Assembly: GCA_040954595.2 (NCBI GenBank)
Contig: CM082593.2
Location: 1 to 64,000, forward strand
Origin: Balanoglossus misakiensis
Taxonomy: Eukaryota; Hemichordata
DNA: 64,000 nucleotides
Direction: 5' to 3'
This document shows positions 36,801-51,800 of this stretch, one piece after another. Both the position numbers and the translations under genes were made by a program. Positions within the stretch are counted from its first letter, which is position 1, and each line of letters starts with the position of its first letter. A model generated the notes under the pieces. The model was given only the letters and a program-made list of their open reading frames with translations. It ran no database searches and was not told the DNA's origin.

Positions 36801-39800
36801 TAAATATCACGCAGAACTCACATGAAACCATGGATACAGATATCTTTGATTACTTTGACGTCTAACGCGTATTTAGAATGTAGTACAAACGATGATTTGT
36901 TACCCACTGGTTCACAAGTATGAACGCCAGGAGATGCACATACATCATATTAAGTCGAGTTCTCAAAGCCGGAATTGCCTACACAAAACATTGACTACGG
37001 TAATATCTTAAAATCATGTTTTCCGACAATTATTATACTCTGATTCCAAACAGGGCACTCGTGATGAAAACCTTTCGTCTTTGTTATATTGTAAGTGAAA
37101 GTTTATCTGGTCAAAGGTCAAAGAACAGGAATCTCAAGTAAAAGGAATCTCAGAGTCATGTGAGAAAAACACAGACAAATAGTTATGACCTCGGGAATCA
37201 GGTAAATGTAATTCGTTTTTGTTTTCTAAATGGATGATGATCAAATCCGGAGATGGATTGAAAGGGAAAAAACACACATAAAAACAAGGCCATTCTATTC
37301 ATTAAACCATATGTTCATTTATGGAAGTGAATAAGAGCCGATCAGCCCATCAACACTCCCGATATTAAATTGAATTAGAGATTTTATTTCCGGCTGTCGA
37401 CACCTGATCACGCAGCGTGAGACACGATGCAACAGACCGGAAGTGATGACGCAAAAATACCGTCATCCGCTGAACGTCGTCCAATCAAGACGCTCGATTT
37501 ACTTTTAATTATGGAGGTTTATTGACAATTCGTGATAGTAGTTATAGTACGAATATACATCCATCTAATAGCATTACACTCTGTCTCCCGTACTACGGTC
37601 TTGCCAATTTATTGTGATGGTTACCGCAGTCTAACTGTGATGAAAAACATACTGGCTAATTCAAATATTGAATTTTCTTAGTGTTCCCCTAAGGCAGACT
37701 CTATCTTAACTTTTACTGCTTTGTATACCATGTAGGCTAGTTTGGGTCACCATAATCTAATTAGATTTGAAGCAGTCTATGTGTAGCAGAATGGATTGGG
37801 AAAAGCGCCACTATTGGTCAGTTTTTTTACTACGATATGCGGCAGATACGCCTATTTCTTTTGTATTCCGAATCTGTATTTAAAAATGGCGGCCATCACA
37901 GTGACGATGGACAGCGCCTCCTTATTAGCAAAATTGTATCTTATAGGTATAATTTATGTCTCTGTAAACTACCAACAAAATGTGTACCTAGATTATGAGG
38001 GCAGTTATGAAAACATAACACTAACATATCAAACACACGTAATATTAACACAAAACTATTTATGAAGGTGACATTTATATATGAATTTTCATGGTGATTA
38101 AATTCAGCGAGATAATTACGTCAGTGATCATAGCAAAATAGTTTGCAAGAGTTGCTGAGTAACAGATCTGACCTCTGACCCCACTAGAATATGGTACTTC
38201 AGACAAATGCATCGCCGTGAAATCCGAGTCATTTTTAAAGGTTACCAAGAATAGCTGGGACAATGACCATACAACATACTTTTTGTGGTCTGGTTTGGCC
38301 ATCAGTGTCATGTTTCAATATTGACCAGAAAACGCACTTTTGCATTTGATGTTAATTTGTAGTCCATATGTTTTTCTGAGTAAATCTTTACGACGAGGTT
38401 TTCAGATTTGTTCAATATTTATGCATGATGTATACTACAAATCACTCTGTCCTTATAACCTGACAAGACCTGATTTGACATTAAGTAATTTAACCATTAA
38501 ACGGTTCGCCCTTGACAAAATAGTTTAAATTGATCATTCTATGCAGAGTCCCCGCGATACGTATTAGCATTGCGTACTGATCTACATACATGTATTTTAT
38601 ACAAAAAACTGTAAACGTGTAGACATACTAGTGGGTAAAATTGTTTAAGTGATTGATGTTACTAATGGCGCTAGGAAATCCTGTTGGTAGGAATGAATTC
38701 GCGAAGATCCTGGTACAAGATGCGTTTGTTTGTGACAAGTGAAAATGATGAGCAATCAGCGAAACCGATATAAATCATCTGGTTAGCACATATACTGTAC
38801 CTAAATAAACAATATTGGTGAAATAATTCATAATAAGACGGCAGCTATTCCAATAATGCCGGCGGCGGGGAAAATGTGCTCAGTGAGTGACCTCACCGAC
38901 ATGTGCGCTATCCATTAAATTCTGATTTCGAAATATCGCAAACTGATATTTATAACATCGTGAAACCGATCCAAATAGTTTTAAAAAATCAGATGCTTTG
39001 TTTCAGATCTTCATACCAAACCATCAATTTCATGTGCGTTTGAAAATTTTGCTTAGTTCACCTCATGACACTCTTGAGGTGAACACAACCAAACGGGGTA
39101 TACTTTGTTGTCAAACTACGAATGCGCCATTTTGAAAAAAAACTACATCTGAATTACATTTTTTAAAGTTTAATGTTTTCTACCGAGATAAATATGTTTT
39201 CGGATTATAATATCATACGCGTTTGCCTTTTTGCAACTTCCATCCGAAATCATGCATCATGATTAAACTGATTGATTAGCCTGGTAATTATATGAAGTCA
39301 TTTTTTACGGAAACGTCTGCTCTCAGATTTCCTCTAACTTTGTTTTCATTTTTCCCCGTGATTCCCAAGGTATTAAGAAGAGCAATATTTACAACTGATT
39401 TCCAAGATAGTCTGATAAAAAATTGGTGCTGGCATTTTCAAGTGCAATGTCTTATTTTAATAGGTTAGATTAAATGAGGTGTTTGAAGATAAATTGTTAA
39501 ACATGTATTTATTTTGTTCATGTGATGTCTGGGCATTGGATAAAACTGGGCAAGCAGGACCATTAACCTGCTGATTGGTATGGCAAAAATCGACATCTTT
39601 TGAAAGTCTGCTTTTGAATGGGTACTTGGTTTGAAGCAGTTTGTTTACTTGGCAATATTCCAAAACCAGTACTGTATCGGTTAATACCAAATGTGTACCG
39701 TGAGCTATGCCGTCCACGTGACATGTTGAAAATTTCTTTGTTGAAATTTATAATCCCCGTATTAGTAGTACTTGTATGGTATTAATACAGGAAGTTCCAC

Positions 39801-42800
39801 TTGTATCAGTGGGCAATTTCAGTTGTTACGCGAACCAAGAGAACGATTCCCGATACTAAACACCTGGCCAGTTGTGTTCAAATTTAAAATTGAATGGACG
39901 TGATGCCAGGGAATTCTCCAAATGTAAACATCAGTAACGTTGTACTTTTCTTACCTTTGAATTCTTCGTGTTGTTTGCATCGCTGACTTCACAGCTATTT
40001 GTGATCACTTTCACCATGTCTTCGTTGTTGGATGTTTTGGCGATGTCTAGTGGGCTACGTCCCGCCTGTGTGTTCAACAACAAAATAATAAAAATATACC
40101 GACGTCAGATGGGTTCTTTGGCAGGATACTCATCTCAAATGATCAACACAAGGTCAGAATAATTCATTCCGAAATTAATTCTTCTCGGGGACAGAGTGCA
40201 GCGCGCAGCGATTTTCACACCGTGAATAAGAAGTACGCAGCAGTAGAGCGCCATAAAAACCGAATATTACCTTCATTTCAAATTCGGTTTCTATGCATGC
40301 GTTGAGCGTGGAAACTATGATTGTTGTACGCGGTGGCACACACTGACTTGTGGGTTCTTTATCGCCAATTTAAACCGCTCAAAGTCGGACACATCAAATC
40401 CGCTCTTAAATGAATGTCATTAGAGTTGATAGCTTCTACGTGGTGACATACCTCCCGGCATACCTACCAACCTCAAGAGTTCTCGTCCAGTGATAAATGC
40501 TAAGTAAACTTTGCAAAAGGTTGGTATAAGCCAACGGTACGATACCACAGTGATGCAAAATAAATACACATCCAGTCTGGTGGACACAATGAACGTTTCC
40601 ACAGAATTGTGTTAACTTGGTTCATTCGACTTTATACACTACGTTAACGAGATTTTGCGCGATCGTAAAATATATAATGGCATGTTATTACGATGCTTTG
40701 CAGAAACGAGACCGTGTGATCAGGATTAAAACAATCTGTTCTCTCATTGGCTGGTCATGAAGAATCGTCAATTTTAGTGTTTGCCATGTTGATATTTCAC
40801 AAACCGTGTTTCCTGTTCATGGGAAAGGAAAACGGGATAGCCGAGTTTGTTTAATTGACTTCTTAAAAATAAACTATGAATTTTCAGAACATGTGGAAAT
40901 GTTGATGCCATGCGTGTTTTAATCTTATATCGGCTCCGAACACAGTTAGAGTGACTCTCGCCTTTCCGAGTAATGACTATACAACAACACGTTTCGCTGA
41001 AAGTATAATTTGTCTGTGGCAAAATGAATTAACCAGTTTGACGGGATCATCGACCTACAGCGTAATTTATGATTTAAAAAGTCACTCTCCACGAGAAAAA
41101 CGTGACAGTAAATAAAACACGTATGTTGTTACAGAGTTCAGATTGTGACGAATGATGGCATTGCCTGTACTACAACTGTTTTGATAACCCTGAAACACTG
41201 AAAACTTTATATATTTCTTGTAGGCCTACTCGTATGTATGAACTTCCTCCATCAGTAAAGACGAAGAACTTATTCGCCGTGTCTTAAATAAGACATTCAG
41301 GAATAAATTACAGTACATTTGAAACAGATGAAAAGTGAATAAGATATGGAAAAGCTTGAAAGGTCATAATTTCTGAAACCCAACGAGAAATATATCGATA
41401 AAATATTGTAACATTATACAACATGACGGATCTATTTTTGTACTGAATAACTCCAAGAGAGCTGTTCAGTGATACCCATATTTGTCGGCGATACAAATGT
41501 CGAAGACTCGTAACCACGGCAACGAAAGTATGATAACAATAATTTGGGGAGTAAACAAGAATATAAATATGTTTGCGTTCGTCATTAATCAAAGTGTGCA
41601 GCAAACAACCGACCTACTTCTACTCATCCGCATGAAATCTTGGTAAATGTTTACACAGTGTAGATGATAAGATTATATTACAAGTGAATTACATGGATAA
41701 ATATCTTGTATCTGATCTCAGATGTCAAAAAGCCAAAAAGTCACCCACTATACACCCGAAAAAACCATCATAGATCAATTTCCTTTTTTGTAAGTGCTGG
41801 TTACAACCCAGTGAGTTACCGACAGTAAATCGTAAAGTCGTCCTTTATAATTGTGAATGGGGAATTCTTTCAGCAAAATGTCATTCAAAAATAAAGAGCT
41901 ATTTATAAAAATGTTGATTTCGACAACGAGGAGGAGGATGCTGTCAAGCCTCGTCTCTATGATCACATGAAGGTAATCTTCAAATACATTGATTCTAAAA
42001 ATAACAAAGTTTGTTTAATTTCAAGCGTCTGTATTTATTTCAATCCATCACGGAGTTATGGCTTTGTTAACATGACAGCGAAAATACCACTTGTTCGCGT
42101 TATGACGGCGATTTTTTTGTCACGCTGTAATCAATTAATGAAATATGTCAGAGTGATTCATAAGAATTTAGATGTACTGAAGACATGCTGATACGCCGAC
42201 ACAGGGACAAATAGTTTGAGTTATTCATGATCACTTTTATCGGTGATAACACTGGCTAGCTTGCAAGACCGGAAGACCTAGAAATCGCTGAAGCATTTAA
42301 CATCGTGAAAGAGAATATGTGTGTTCCTCAAAGACCTATGACCAGACTATATTTTAACGCAAACATGTATCAATGCTCCCATGCAGAACAGTACATGTAC
42401 ATTGAATTCACTAATTAACACATGACACCAATGTCAGCTATAGATGATAATTTCTGATATCAGAATTCAAATGATTGTATATCATCGAAAAGTCTAAGTA
42501 AGTTGTCTTTTAAGAGTTAGCCGATTATTATGTTGGGCTTTTGGAGTTTAAAGATTATAATTTGCGGTTAACTGTCATATTGCTCAAAATTACACTTAAC
42601 TTCTAGACGGCTAAATGGGTGCTAGATTTTACAAAAACGCTGACTGCAAGCTGTTTCCAGGAGCCAGTCTTTGTTTAATGTTTCATTTGGGTTAGCTAAG
42701 CGATCACAGATCTGTCATGGAAATTTCACTGTCATCGTTTTTGACAAATCTCAATGCCTGGCAATACCCATCAAATCTGCAACCTTATTGAACATTGTAT

Positions 42801-45800
42801 TTATTTCGTAGTTACGAAGTAAAACAACTTGAAACCAGCTTCTGACGTCATCGTCGCTATAGATACACACAAGTGACATTTACTGTTGAAGCGATTCTGA
42901 TTCGATGCATCGTTTTCATATCGTTGTCATGACAACAGAGTTACGATTTCCCCTGCTAAAATCGAGTGTATTTTACAAGGGGGTCGACTATAATGTTGGT
43001 TTATCGACATTTTTTGGCAAAGTAGGTTTATGTCTCTAGTTTGAGCTGATTTCATGCTGCAGGTTCGACGCGCGGTCGGCTTTTAAATAGCGTTTCGTTT
43101 AGGTGAACTTTGATGTGAACTGTCTTCCATACAAAACAATGTCATAAACAGGCATTTCGGTGACAGCGAAATGCCATTATGCAGATATTAACGAGAGGGA
43201 ATGGAAGGTCTTGCCTACAGGTAGTCATAAACACTACATTGAAACGTTCCCATCGACGTTGTAGGAAAAATGACATACTGTGAAAGTTAACTCACCAGTC
43301 GGGTCAATAATCAAATAAAAGTAAATCTTCACGCTACCTTCATCTCCTGCTAAGACAACCACAGAAGTGAACACCAGCATTGCCTGACAATATTTAAGGA
43401 CGCCGCCAACGGCGACACCAGGGTAAATTTTTCCATCTTGATATGATCAGTATGTTAGCGCCATTGGAGTCTTGGTCTCTTGCTTGCCAATAAATCGACT
43501 TGACTTGAAGCATACACAGCAGATCGAATTCCAAAAGGGATAAATGTCGAATCAACATTGATGAAGTCTGGCGTCAAAATTTGATCGTAACTTCAGGGAG
43601 TTAAACCGCAGACTGAGGAAACCGTGTCAGTGCAAAGCGTACCGCAAGGTCAATGCTCTAGTCGAAAACAGCTTACTGACTAGCTTTCGAATAGACTATT
43701 ATACTTATACCTTCCTTCAAGATATCCCAACATATGACATAATATGAGTTGCTGTATCAGCACACGACACTAGAACACAATTTGTCCACTGGAATGTATT
43801 TTATAAAACTCTCCATTTTCACAACAACACGTTGAATCTCGATTCCTGTAATTGATTGAGTAAAGATTAGTAAAGATATCACGACTTGCTAGTGAAACAC
43901 TTGGTCTGCCCTAAACATGTCCTTCCCATTCCACATATTTTATTGCCTACTTCATCACAAGGCCTGCATATGGCCTTTATGACTCTATGACTTGAATATC
44001 GTTTCATTTGAAATAATTCAACAACCAATGTCTTCGATTTATTCTACCGAATCTAAAATACCGTTTTACTTAATATTCCACTTGTCAAATTCAGAATTTT
44101 CACTCATGGCTGTGTATTAGATTAACCGAAGTGCGATTTATATTTGTTACACCGTGCGTAGCACGATATATGTTGCGAGTTAGATGACGTGTAACATGAT
44201 AGTGAACTTGCGACCGATGAACTTGGTAATATCTCGTCAACTTAAAATCCAACAGAATTTTCATTCAATACTGGCTGATCTTTGACTAAAGCATCGAAGC
44301 CATACAACTTTGGTCATGTTCTGATGTTATTGCAAATCCAATTGACTCAGATGGCCCCAGTATGCCTTCGAGTCAGTTGACCTCACAGATCATCGTGGTA
44401 AAAGTTGCAACCGAGCCCTGGGACATCCCGATATATACATATTAAAATATGCTAATTGTCTCATTAAAAGACTCCATTGGCATGTCACCGTTGATTTCCT
44501 ACTGTCAGGGATCATGCCCGCGGCTATTAATTTCAAAATTCTTTGTACGACATGGAATTGTCAAAACATAACATAAATCAACGGGTCGTTTGTGCTGCCA
44601 CGATGTAATGCCTGACATATTCGTCTGACCAGTTTCGTCCTTCAACCGCCCAAGGTAATCAGTATCTGCCTGATTTAGTATAATGATTGCTATTCCCAGA
44701 CTCGATTCCAAACCGAGATTAGACAGTGAAGTGAACATCGTATTGATCAAGGTGGCTCAGCTCGTTCGCTTTTTGCACGGTCTGAACGCAAATTCTTTTT
44801 ATCAAATAATGATCCTAAGTCAGCCTGACGGAACATACATACATACATACATTGCAGTTGAGAAACGGCCTACATGCCTGCGTGTTAAACTGCACCAAGG
44901 GATTAATATTGCGGCAATACACATTTCAAGCATAATTGATAAAGAATTTACTGTCTAATTTGATGCCTTCTAAAATGTATACTTTATCGGTCAGTAAATC
45001 ACAGATGTCTAAACTTGATGTTTGGATACATTGTGATGCCGTAAAAAGTCCTATTAAGTTATACGTTTAGGCTGGCAATTAGAATGTAATATATGGACCA
45101 TTTTCTATTTAAAGCAGAAATGTGAGCAACTTTCAATTTCCAATAGCAATTACTATTAACTATGTGATAATTTCATGTCTCAAATTCGCATTTCATGCCT
45201 TAGGCTAAAGAATGATGAAAGTGAAGAAAATGCTTGACATTTGTAGGCATTGCGCAAAACAGCTGGTCGGTCCCAGAAGCAGGTCAACGGAACTACACGA
45301 CAATACCATTTTACTGTGTGCTTTGAGCAATGCGCTCATGAATTCGCAAAAAGCGATTTGGCAGTAAAATATTTTCCTGTGGTGAAACTTATCATTGAGA
45401 AGAAATGAGAAATCGTTTGGGAGTGCTAGGCCATGCGACATGACGACCTTCAACAAGACCATTGCAGTTTGAATTGAATAATGATTAAGCATTCTTGGTA
45501 TGACAAACCTTGGAGATGTATTACTGATAGCTCGGCCGCAGAGACGTCGTTTATATTTGTCAAAATGTCGACTTCATAATCACCATGCCCTGTGAACACT
45601 GGAGACGCCCGATCCAACGGAATCGAAATTCGGCTACAGATACTTGAGAAAGATAAGGATTGTCATTTCTATTCAGCAGTGATTTACAAATTTGCGGTAT
45701 TTCCACAGTATGTACAGAAACGCATTTGATTAAGATGACGAGTCTTACAATGATCTCTTACAACTATTCGCCATATGTCGAGTATATGGTAGTCATGGAA

Positions 45801-48800
45801 TCGTGTGTGTAAGAAGATTCTATGCAGCAATGCGTAACTTCAATACATGTCTTCCTTCAATGGTTGTATCGCAATAACGGGTTTATCGCACCGTTGCTCT
45901 AAAACCACCAATTGTTCACTTACCTCTATGAGTTAGGACATACCGTACATAAAATTCTCATTGACAAGAGGTTGCGTTGAAGACACAAACCATTTAAAAT
46001 ACAAAGTATGGTCAAATAGTTAGTTTGGACTATTCCCTTTATATCTCAAACGTAGATTTTGGGTGGGTTTTAAGCAAATTTGAAACATGAACAAATACAA
46101 CAGGGAAGGCTTGTTTCTGAAAGTTCACCTCTCTGCAAGTACTTTGGATTATTAATAGTCATTCGCTAATGAAACACTACTACACCATATCCAATCAATT
46201 TACCTACTTTTCTTTCGCGGAATATTGCAAAAAGTGACGTCAATTACATTTATGCTTTTGACATAGACGGAATATGTATGAAGCACAGTGGAGTGTTATC
46301 AAAGCCTATCATTGAGAACACGGCAGCTCAAATTTCTCCGACAAATAGTGATACAAATATTTTGATAGCAAAGTGCTCAATTTATTGATCTCTGAGCTCT
46401 GACCTCTCGACAGCAAACTTGACGATATTTACAGAACAAGTAGAAAGATTAAAATATGCATGGCGACCTATGACCAGGAAGTACATGAGTCATAGCGTTT
46501 CGGAATCATTGTTATTCGATTTTATTTTTGCTTGACATTTTGAGAGTAACAGCAAACATTCTTTAGAATATAATGGAAGACCCTCTGGTGTTAACATTTA
46601 CAGAATTTTACAAAGTGTCTGAGAACTGCACAATAGACAGATATTTATAGCAAATTACCCATTAAAATAAATTATACTTTACTTTTCAGACTGAAAACAT
46701 CTCTCGCGTTTTATATCATTATCCCGACAATAAATCGATCAATGTCATTTACTGCATTAAAGATGACATCATTATAGTTCAAATCTGTAAAAGAGATTTG
46801 GAGTAAACAAACCCCACAGGCACCAATTGTGGCATGAACAGTTTTGCTTTTGATCTCTGCTTTCAACTAGCTAACAGACAAAGATCGCAGGTAACATAGT
46901 AATAGAAATAGGTAATAAGTGTTATTCGATTTGAAAATATCCTGGGCATAAGTATTTTCAGGACACGAAATTTCCTCAAAAAGTCATCTTCAATCAGACT
47001 TCTGGTATGTTGTCCATTCACTTACTTGTCAGAACCCCCCCCCCCCCCCCACCCTGTGTCCATCAAAAATACCAACCAGATTAGCAAGACTGCAAACGTT
47101 CCCAGACAATTTTATTTCAATCTGCGCTCCTGAAATAGCTTGACAACTTGTCACGCACATATATTCAGGACAAGAGATATTTGTTTGTCAAACGAGAACT
47201 GTAATTTCGAGACCCTAAGCAAAGCAAAGCAAAGCAAAGTAAACTGCATTTTGCCATATTTCAGAAGTATGCAAAATGGAAAGGTGCGTGCCTTTCTAAA
47301 ACATTTATTTCTGCCTTCAGCGAGGTATTTAAGGGTGTCGAAAATACAAGAGTGAGGGGCCAAAGTGCGGGACACGCACAGTGCAATAAATGGCACTCTG
47401 CGGGAATACACGCACACTGCACAAGATGTGGGACTCTGCGGGACCCTTGGCTTTGATTACATGGAGGAGTTCGATCGTACATTTTCTACTATCATGTTGC
47501 ATTTCGAGGAGGTCGATCGTGTTTGCCCGACATTTTCTACTTTCATGTTGCATTTCGAGGTCGATCGTGTTTTTGACAATGTCCGACGACATTCGGGCGA
47601 ATGATCGGGCGATCAACCGCCCACGATCGACATTTTCTACTGTCCTGTTGCATTTCGAGGAGGTCTTTCGTGTTTTTGACGACGTCCGACGACATTCGGG
47701 CGTTGACAATAATAAATGATCGGGCGATCAACCACCCACAATCGACATTTTCTACTGTCCTGATGTTGCATTCGTAAGTGGTAAACCCAAGGATGACACA
47801 CGTTTATGCAACGTCGTTCACAAGCCATACAGGCCTGGCTCATTTTTTTCTCTGTCCGAGTACACATTAGGTTACGTGTTGTTCTGCTCTGCCGAAAAAT
47901 CAAACAGTCCCTTCCTAGATCTGCGTACTGGTCTGTGTGTTCCCGGTTACACTACACGGCCTCCAGTGGTGGAGGCCCTGCGCGTCGGATAATTCCCGCA
48001 GAGTGCCATTTATAGCACTGTGCGTGTCCCGCACTTTGGCCCCTCACTCTTGTATTTTCGACACCCTTAAATACCTGCTTCAGCAAAATCTCACTGTGTC
48101 CTTTTGTTGCCTCGGCCTGTAAGTGCGGAGTTTTTATCGACAACACGCGTCTATCACATGGTTGCTAACCCAAGTCGACTGCCACACAAAAATGAATGCG
48201 TACACTCTACGGGCTTTTTTCAAAACATTCTAGGATACATCTGCGTTTTAGAGGTAAATCTCAAATTGTTCGGAGCAGGTCGATCTTCTCTGGTAGAATA
48301 AACTTAACTTTGTTGTGTCACTCTGGCATAAACAATTAAATTTTACACGAACGTGTTGACAAGCTACTAGTATTTTAGACAGATGCGGATCAACTTTCAC
48401 GTATTAGTAACGGGTATTTATCTTCTTTGAATCAAATGTCACATGTAAATGGCATGTTTCCTGATTTCCTATGCAGTAAATATTTACATTTTTTCCACGA
48501 TCTTAAGTCTGCTTCGAAGTGACATTCGGGTGTAGGAATGGCCTTGAGTTGGGTCTCTATTCTATAACGCCAAGGTCTGATAAAGCCTCATTTCTTAAAT
48601 TAGGTCAGGGAGTTGATTTTGTATTACAGCATCCAATGTTTGGCCTAACGAGAACACTCTCAATCCAAGCGCTAATCCCTCCTTGTATTGTTATCAACAC
48701 AGTGACGGGTGTGCTAATAACAACAAAACTGCATTTTTCCAAATCGCCGACTCGACACGGACACACATAAAAAAGCTCTTCAAGAAAACATGCCGTCACG

Positions 48801-51800
48801 ATAAACCATGTTATCACTACGGCGATAAAACAGTAGAGGCATGTCGCTTACCTTGTCTTTGGCGGTGGGTACGAAACCTTTGTCTAACAGCAGTTCCACA
48901 ATTTCAACACTTCCTGTTTCGACGGCCGCGTGGAGGATGGACAACTGTCCCTGGAAAAGACCATTAAAGACAAGTGTTCTGGTTACATAAGCAACATTCG
49001 CTTCAGTCTTATTTAAAAGGAACACACGTAGTACCGCAGATATGTATGATCTCTCATTGAGTAAAGGCGCCAGGCGTTCAAAACACTTGAACGGAAGGCG
49101 TACGCGCAATTGACGGTGAGATCTTTGTGATAACCGGGGAAACGTAAATTCTGACAAGAAATGGATCGGCTGCTGACTACAATCTGACAGAATACGGCGT
49201 AAAAATTACGTACAACGCTACAAAGTTGAATGTCGCCTCAAGCGAAATAATCACTACCGCTCACTTGACATGTCAACAATTGGTTTGCTTCTACCAAGTG
49301 CCTTTTCTGAGCTCGGCGTCGTTTTAACGACACGCACTAAATTGTGTTATTCTCAGTGCTAACTATTGACCGATGTCGAAGTAAAGAGAAAAACCACAAT
49401 CATTTCACATCTAAAAAAAATCTTGTAACAAGAAAGATGGTAACTTTCCCCCATTACAGCGTCTCCACATTTCGCTCCCTTACCTATAGGCTTTTATCAC
49501 CGTGCATTGAATGAGATTCGTCGCGTTGGAAATAGTTTAGTCAAGGCAGCGCCACTACATGCAATAAACTTAAATATGTATCCCAACCCCATTTACTAGA
49601 TCCTGAACTGTTAGCATATGAGGAATCTCTGTAGCCAATCACGTGCGGTGTTTCAAAGTGCCTTTCCAGGTAGACAAACCTAGCGATTACTAGTGTTACG
49701 CCAAATTATCTAAACATGGCTATTTCGCTCTAATAAGATTCCATAGCAACCGCACAATGCCGGGGTAATTTATAATATCCTGGGTAAGCCTCTCATTTCT
49801 TTCAATTACTGTGAGCAATCTCAGAAAAATTCAATAGGAGAGACTCAGCAAACGACACATTAATTTGCTGAAAATCACACGGCAAATAACATTACGAGAG
49901 ACATGTTAATTTCATATATGATTGTCTCATTAGTACTAAAAAGATGGAAAAGCAAAAAGCTTACAACATAATGATCGTGTCACCTTATCGGATATTTGAG
50001 TAACCATGTCTTCAGCATTTATTAAAATTTCAGGTAAAATATGGACAAAGGTTGGCATTCAATGGACAAAACGACAATAAGATGCTGAGCGAAATCACGT
50101 GCCAAGCGATAATCACGTACTGAGCGATAACCACGCGTTAATCAGGGTTACGTCCTATTTTTTCATCCAATATCTCGTTATGAATCAAAGGGGTACAAAG
50201 TAGTTATCTTCCGATATTATATATTCTTATTCTTCTTTTGAACGATATTTACTAATTGTGTTCTGTCAGTTTTCGATTCATAATTATGCAAAGTACATTC
50301 CAGAATTTATACCGTGGAAGTGTGTATATGGGAGTTTCATTGAAGATATAGTGAGCGACGACTTACTTGGCATGAAGAGCAACATAAGGAATTTCTTTCA
50401 TTAAAGGCCAACGATCGTCTCCTGCGCATGTGCATAACTTCGTGTGTATAAACATTACATCCAATCCAAATGTTCTGCAAATTTTGCGTTCGACGCATTC
50501 AAATTGTGGACTGCGGGTGTAGGATCAAAGACATGACCTGCCCTACTTCACCTGGCATCCGAAGGATGAACTTTGACATGAATTTCGATAATTTAGTCTG
50601 GTTTCAACAAATTTATACGTGTATTTTATGGCCATAGGTCAGCTGATCAAATATCGTTGCTATGGTTACTGCGCCTGCGAATGGGGAATCACTTTATAAC
50701 CCTGATTAAACAGCACGTACGACATGGGCGTAGCAAGTCAACCCTACTTTAAAGTGGAAATTTAAAACGTCATGACCCACTTGAAATCATGTGACACTGT
50801 CTAAGTAGGTGAAATAATAGAAATGTATGGTATCGTGAGTATACGTTTAAAACTGGCCACACCGTTAACGTTATTGTTTTGCATACAATAAAAAATAAAA
50901 GAAACACGAGTCAGCGCCATGATGCTAGAATGTGCGTTTCCCTGAAGTGACGGATGAATCATTGGACAATATTACAGCTAACAATGGCTTTGTTAGGGTT
51001 ACCATATCATACATATTCATAAAAAGACAAATTCTTTCAATAATGAAGTCATAAATTACTCAGTCCATCATACTTAATAGATTATGTCAGAATAATACTG
51101 CGTGATTTGCGAGATCCTAGTCAGTCTTTGACACTGTCATATTTTACAAACATGGTGCAGTTATCGTCTTCGAGTTAGTGAACATGTAACACAATCGCGC
51201 AAAATGCTACCGTGACCCTTCATAGCTATTTCAAAAAGGCTTAAAATCCGTGATCTCACACCACAAGATTTTATTATCGAAATTTTCTAACCAAAAAGGA
51301 TGTGAGTGCGTTTTGCGCATGATGTTTGAAAACATTCATGCCTACCTGCATCAACATACATGTACATCTGTAAGAACTAGTGTTACAGCGCCGCAGTCGG
51401 TGATAGATACAAATTTCTTTCCTTTACAAAGTTTTGAACGGATCATTCTTGCCATGTTACGTTGCAACAAGAGCTACATGTAATGTCTAGGACTGGCCAG
51501 CTTCTCATCAACGCTATCGGGGAAAAAGCGAAAGTTGCCGAGGTAAGATTTCGCGCGAATCGATAATAAAGTATGGAAATGATTGTCTCGATGTCGCTTG
51601 CACGAGTAGTCTTATTAGTGAATGCATGCTACATTTTTGCTGTTCCAATTTAAAATGTGTATGATCTCAGAAAACTAGAGGCATTATCTCAGACTATCGA
51701 GTTGTCTGAGGTATGAGCAATCCGCGGTTTCAAGTACGGTCGAGTGATTGATTGATTCATTGATAGGCTGCGTTGTTTGAATGCTTCGAACATTTTATTG

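Larger units (their letters stand above)
40066..48851 (-). other. Intron 2 (about 8.8 kb)
   Basis: Mostly unique AT-rich sequence. It contains a run of 16 C at 47035-47050, a short AAAGC repeat at 47219-47237, a four-copy CATA microsatellite near 44836, and the foldback element at 47322-48077. No nested gene is supported. Confidence 0.75.
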
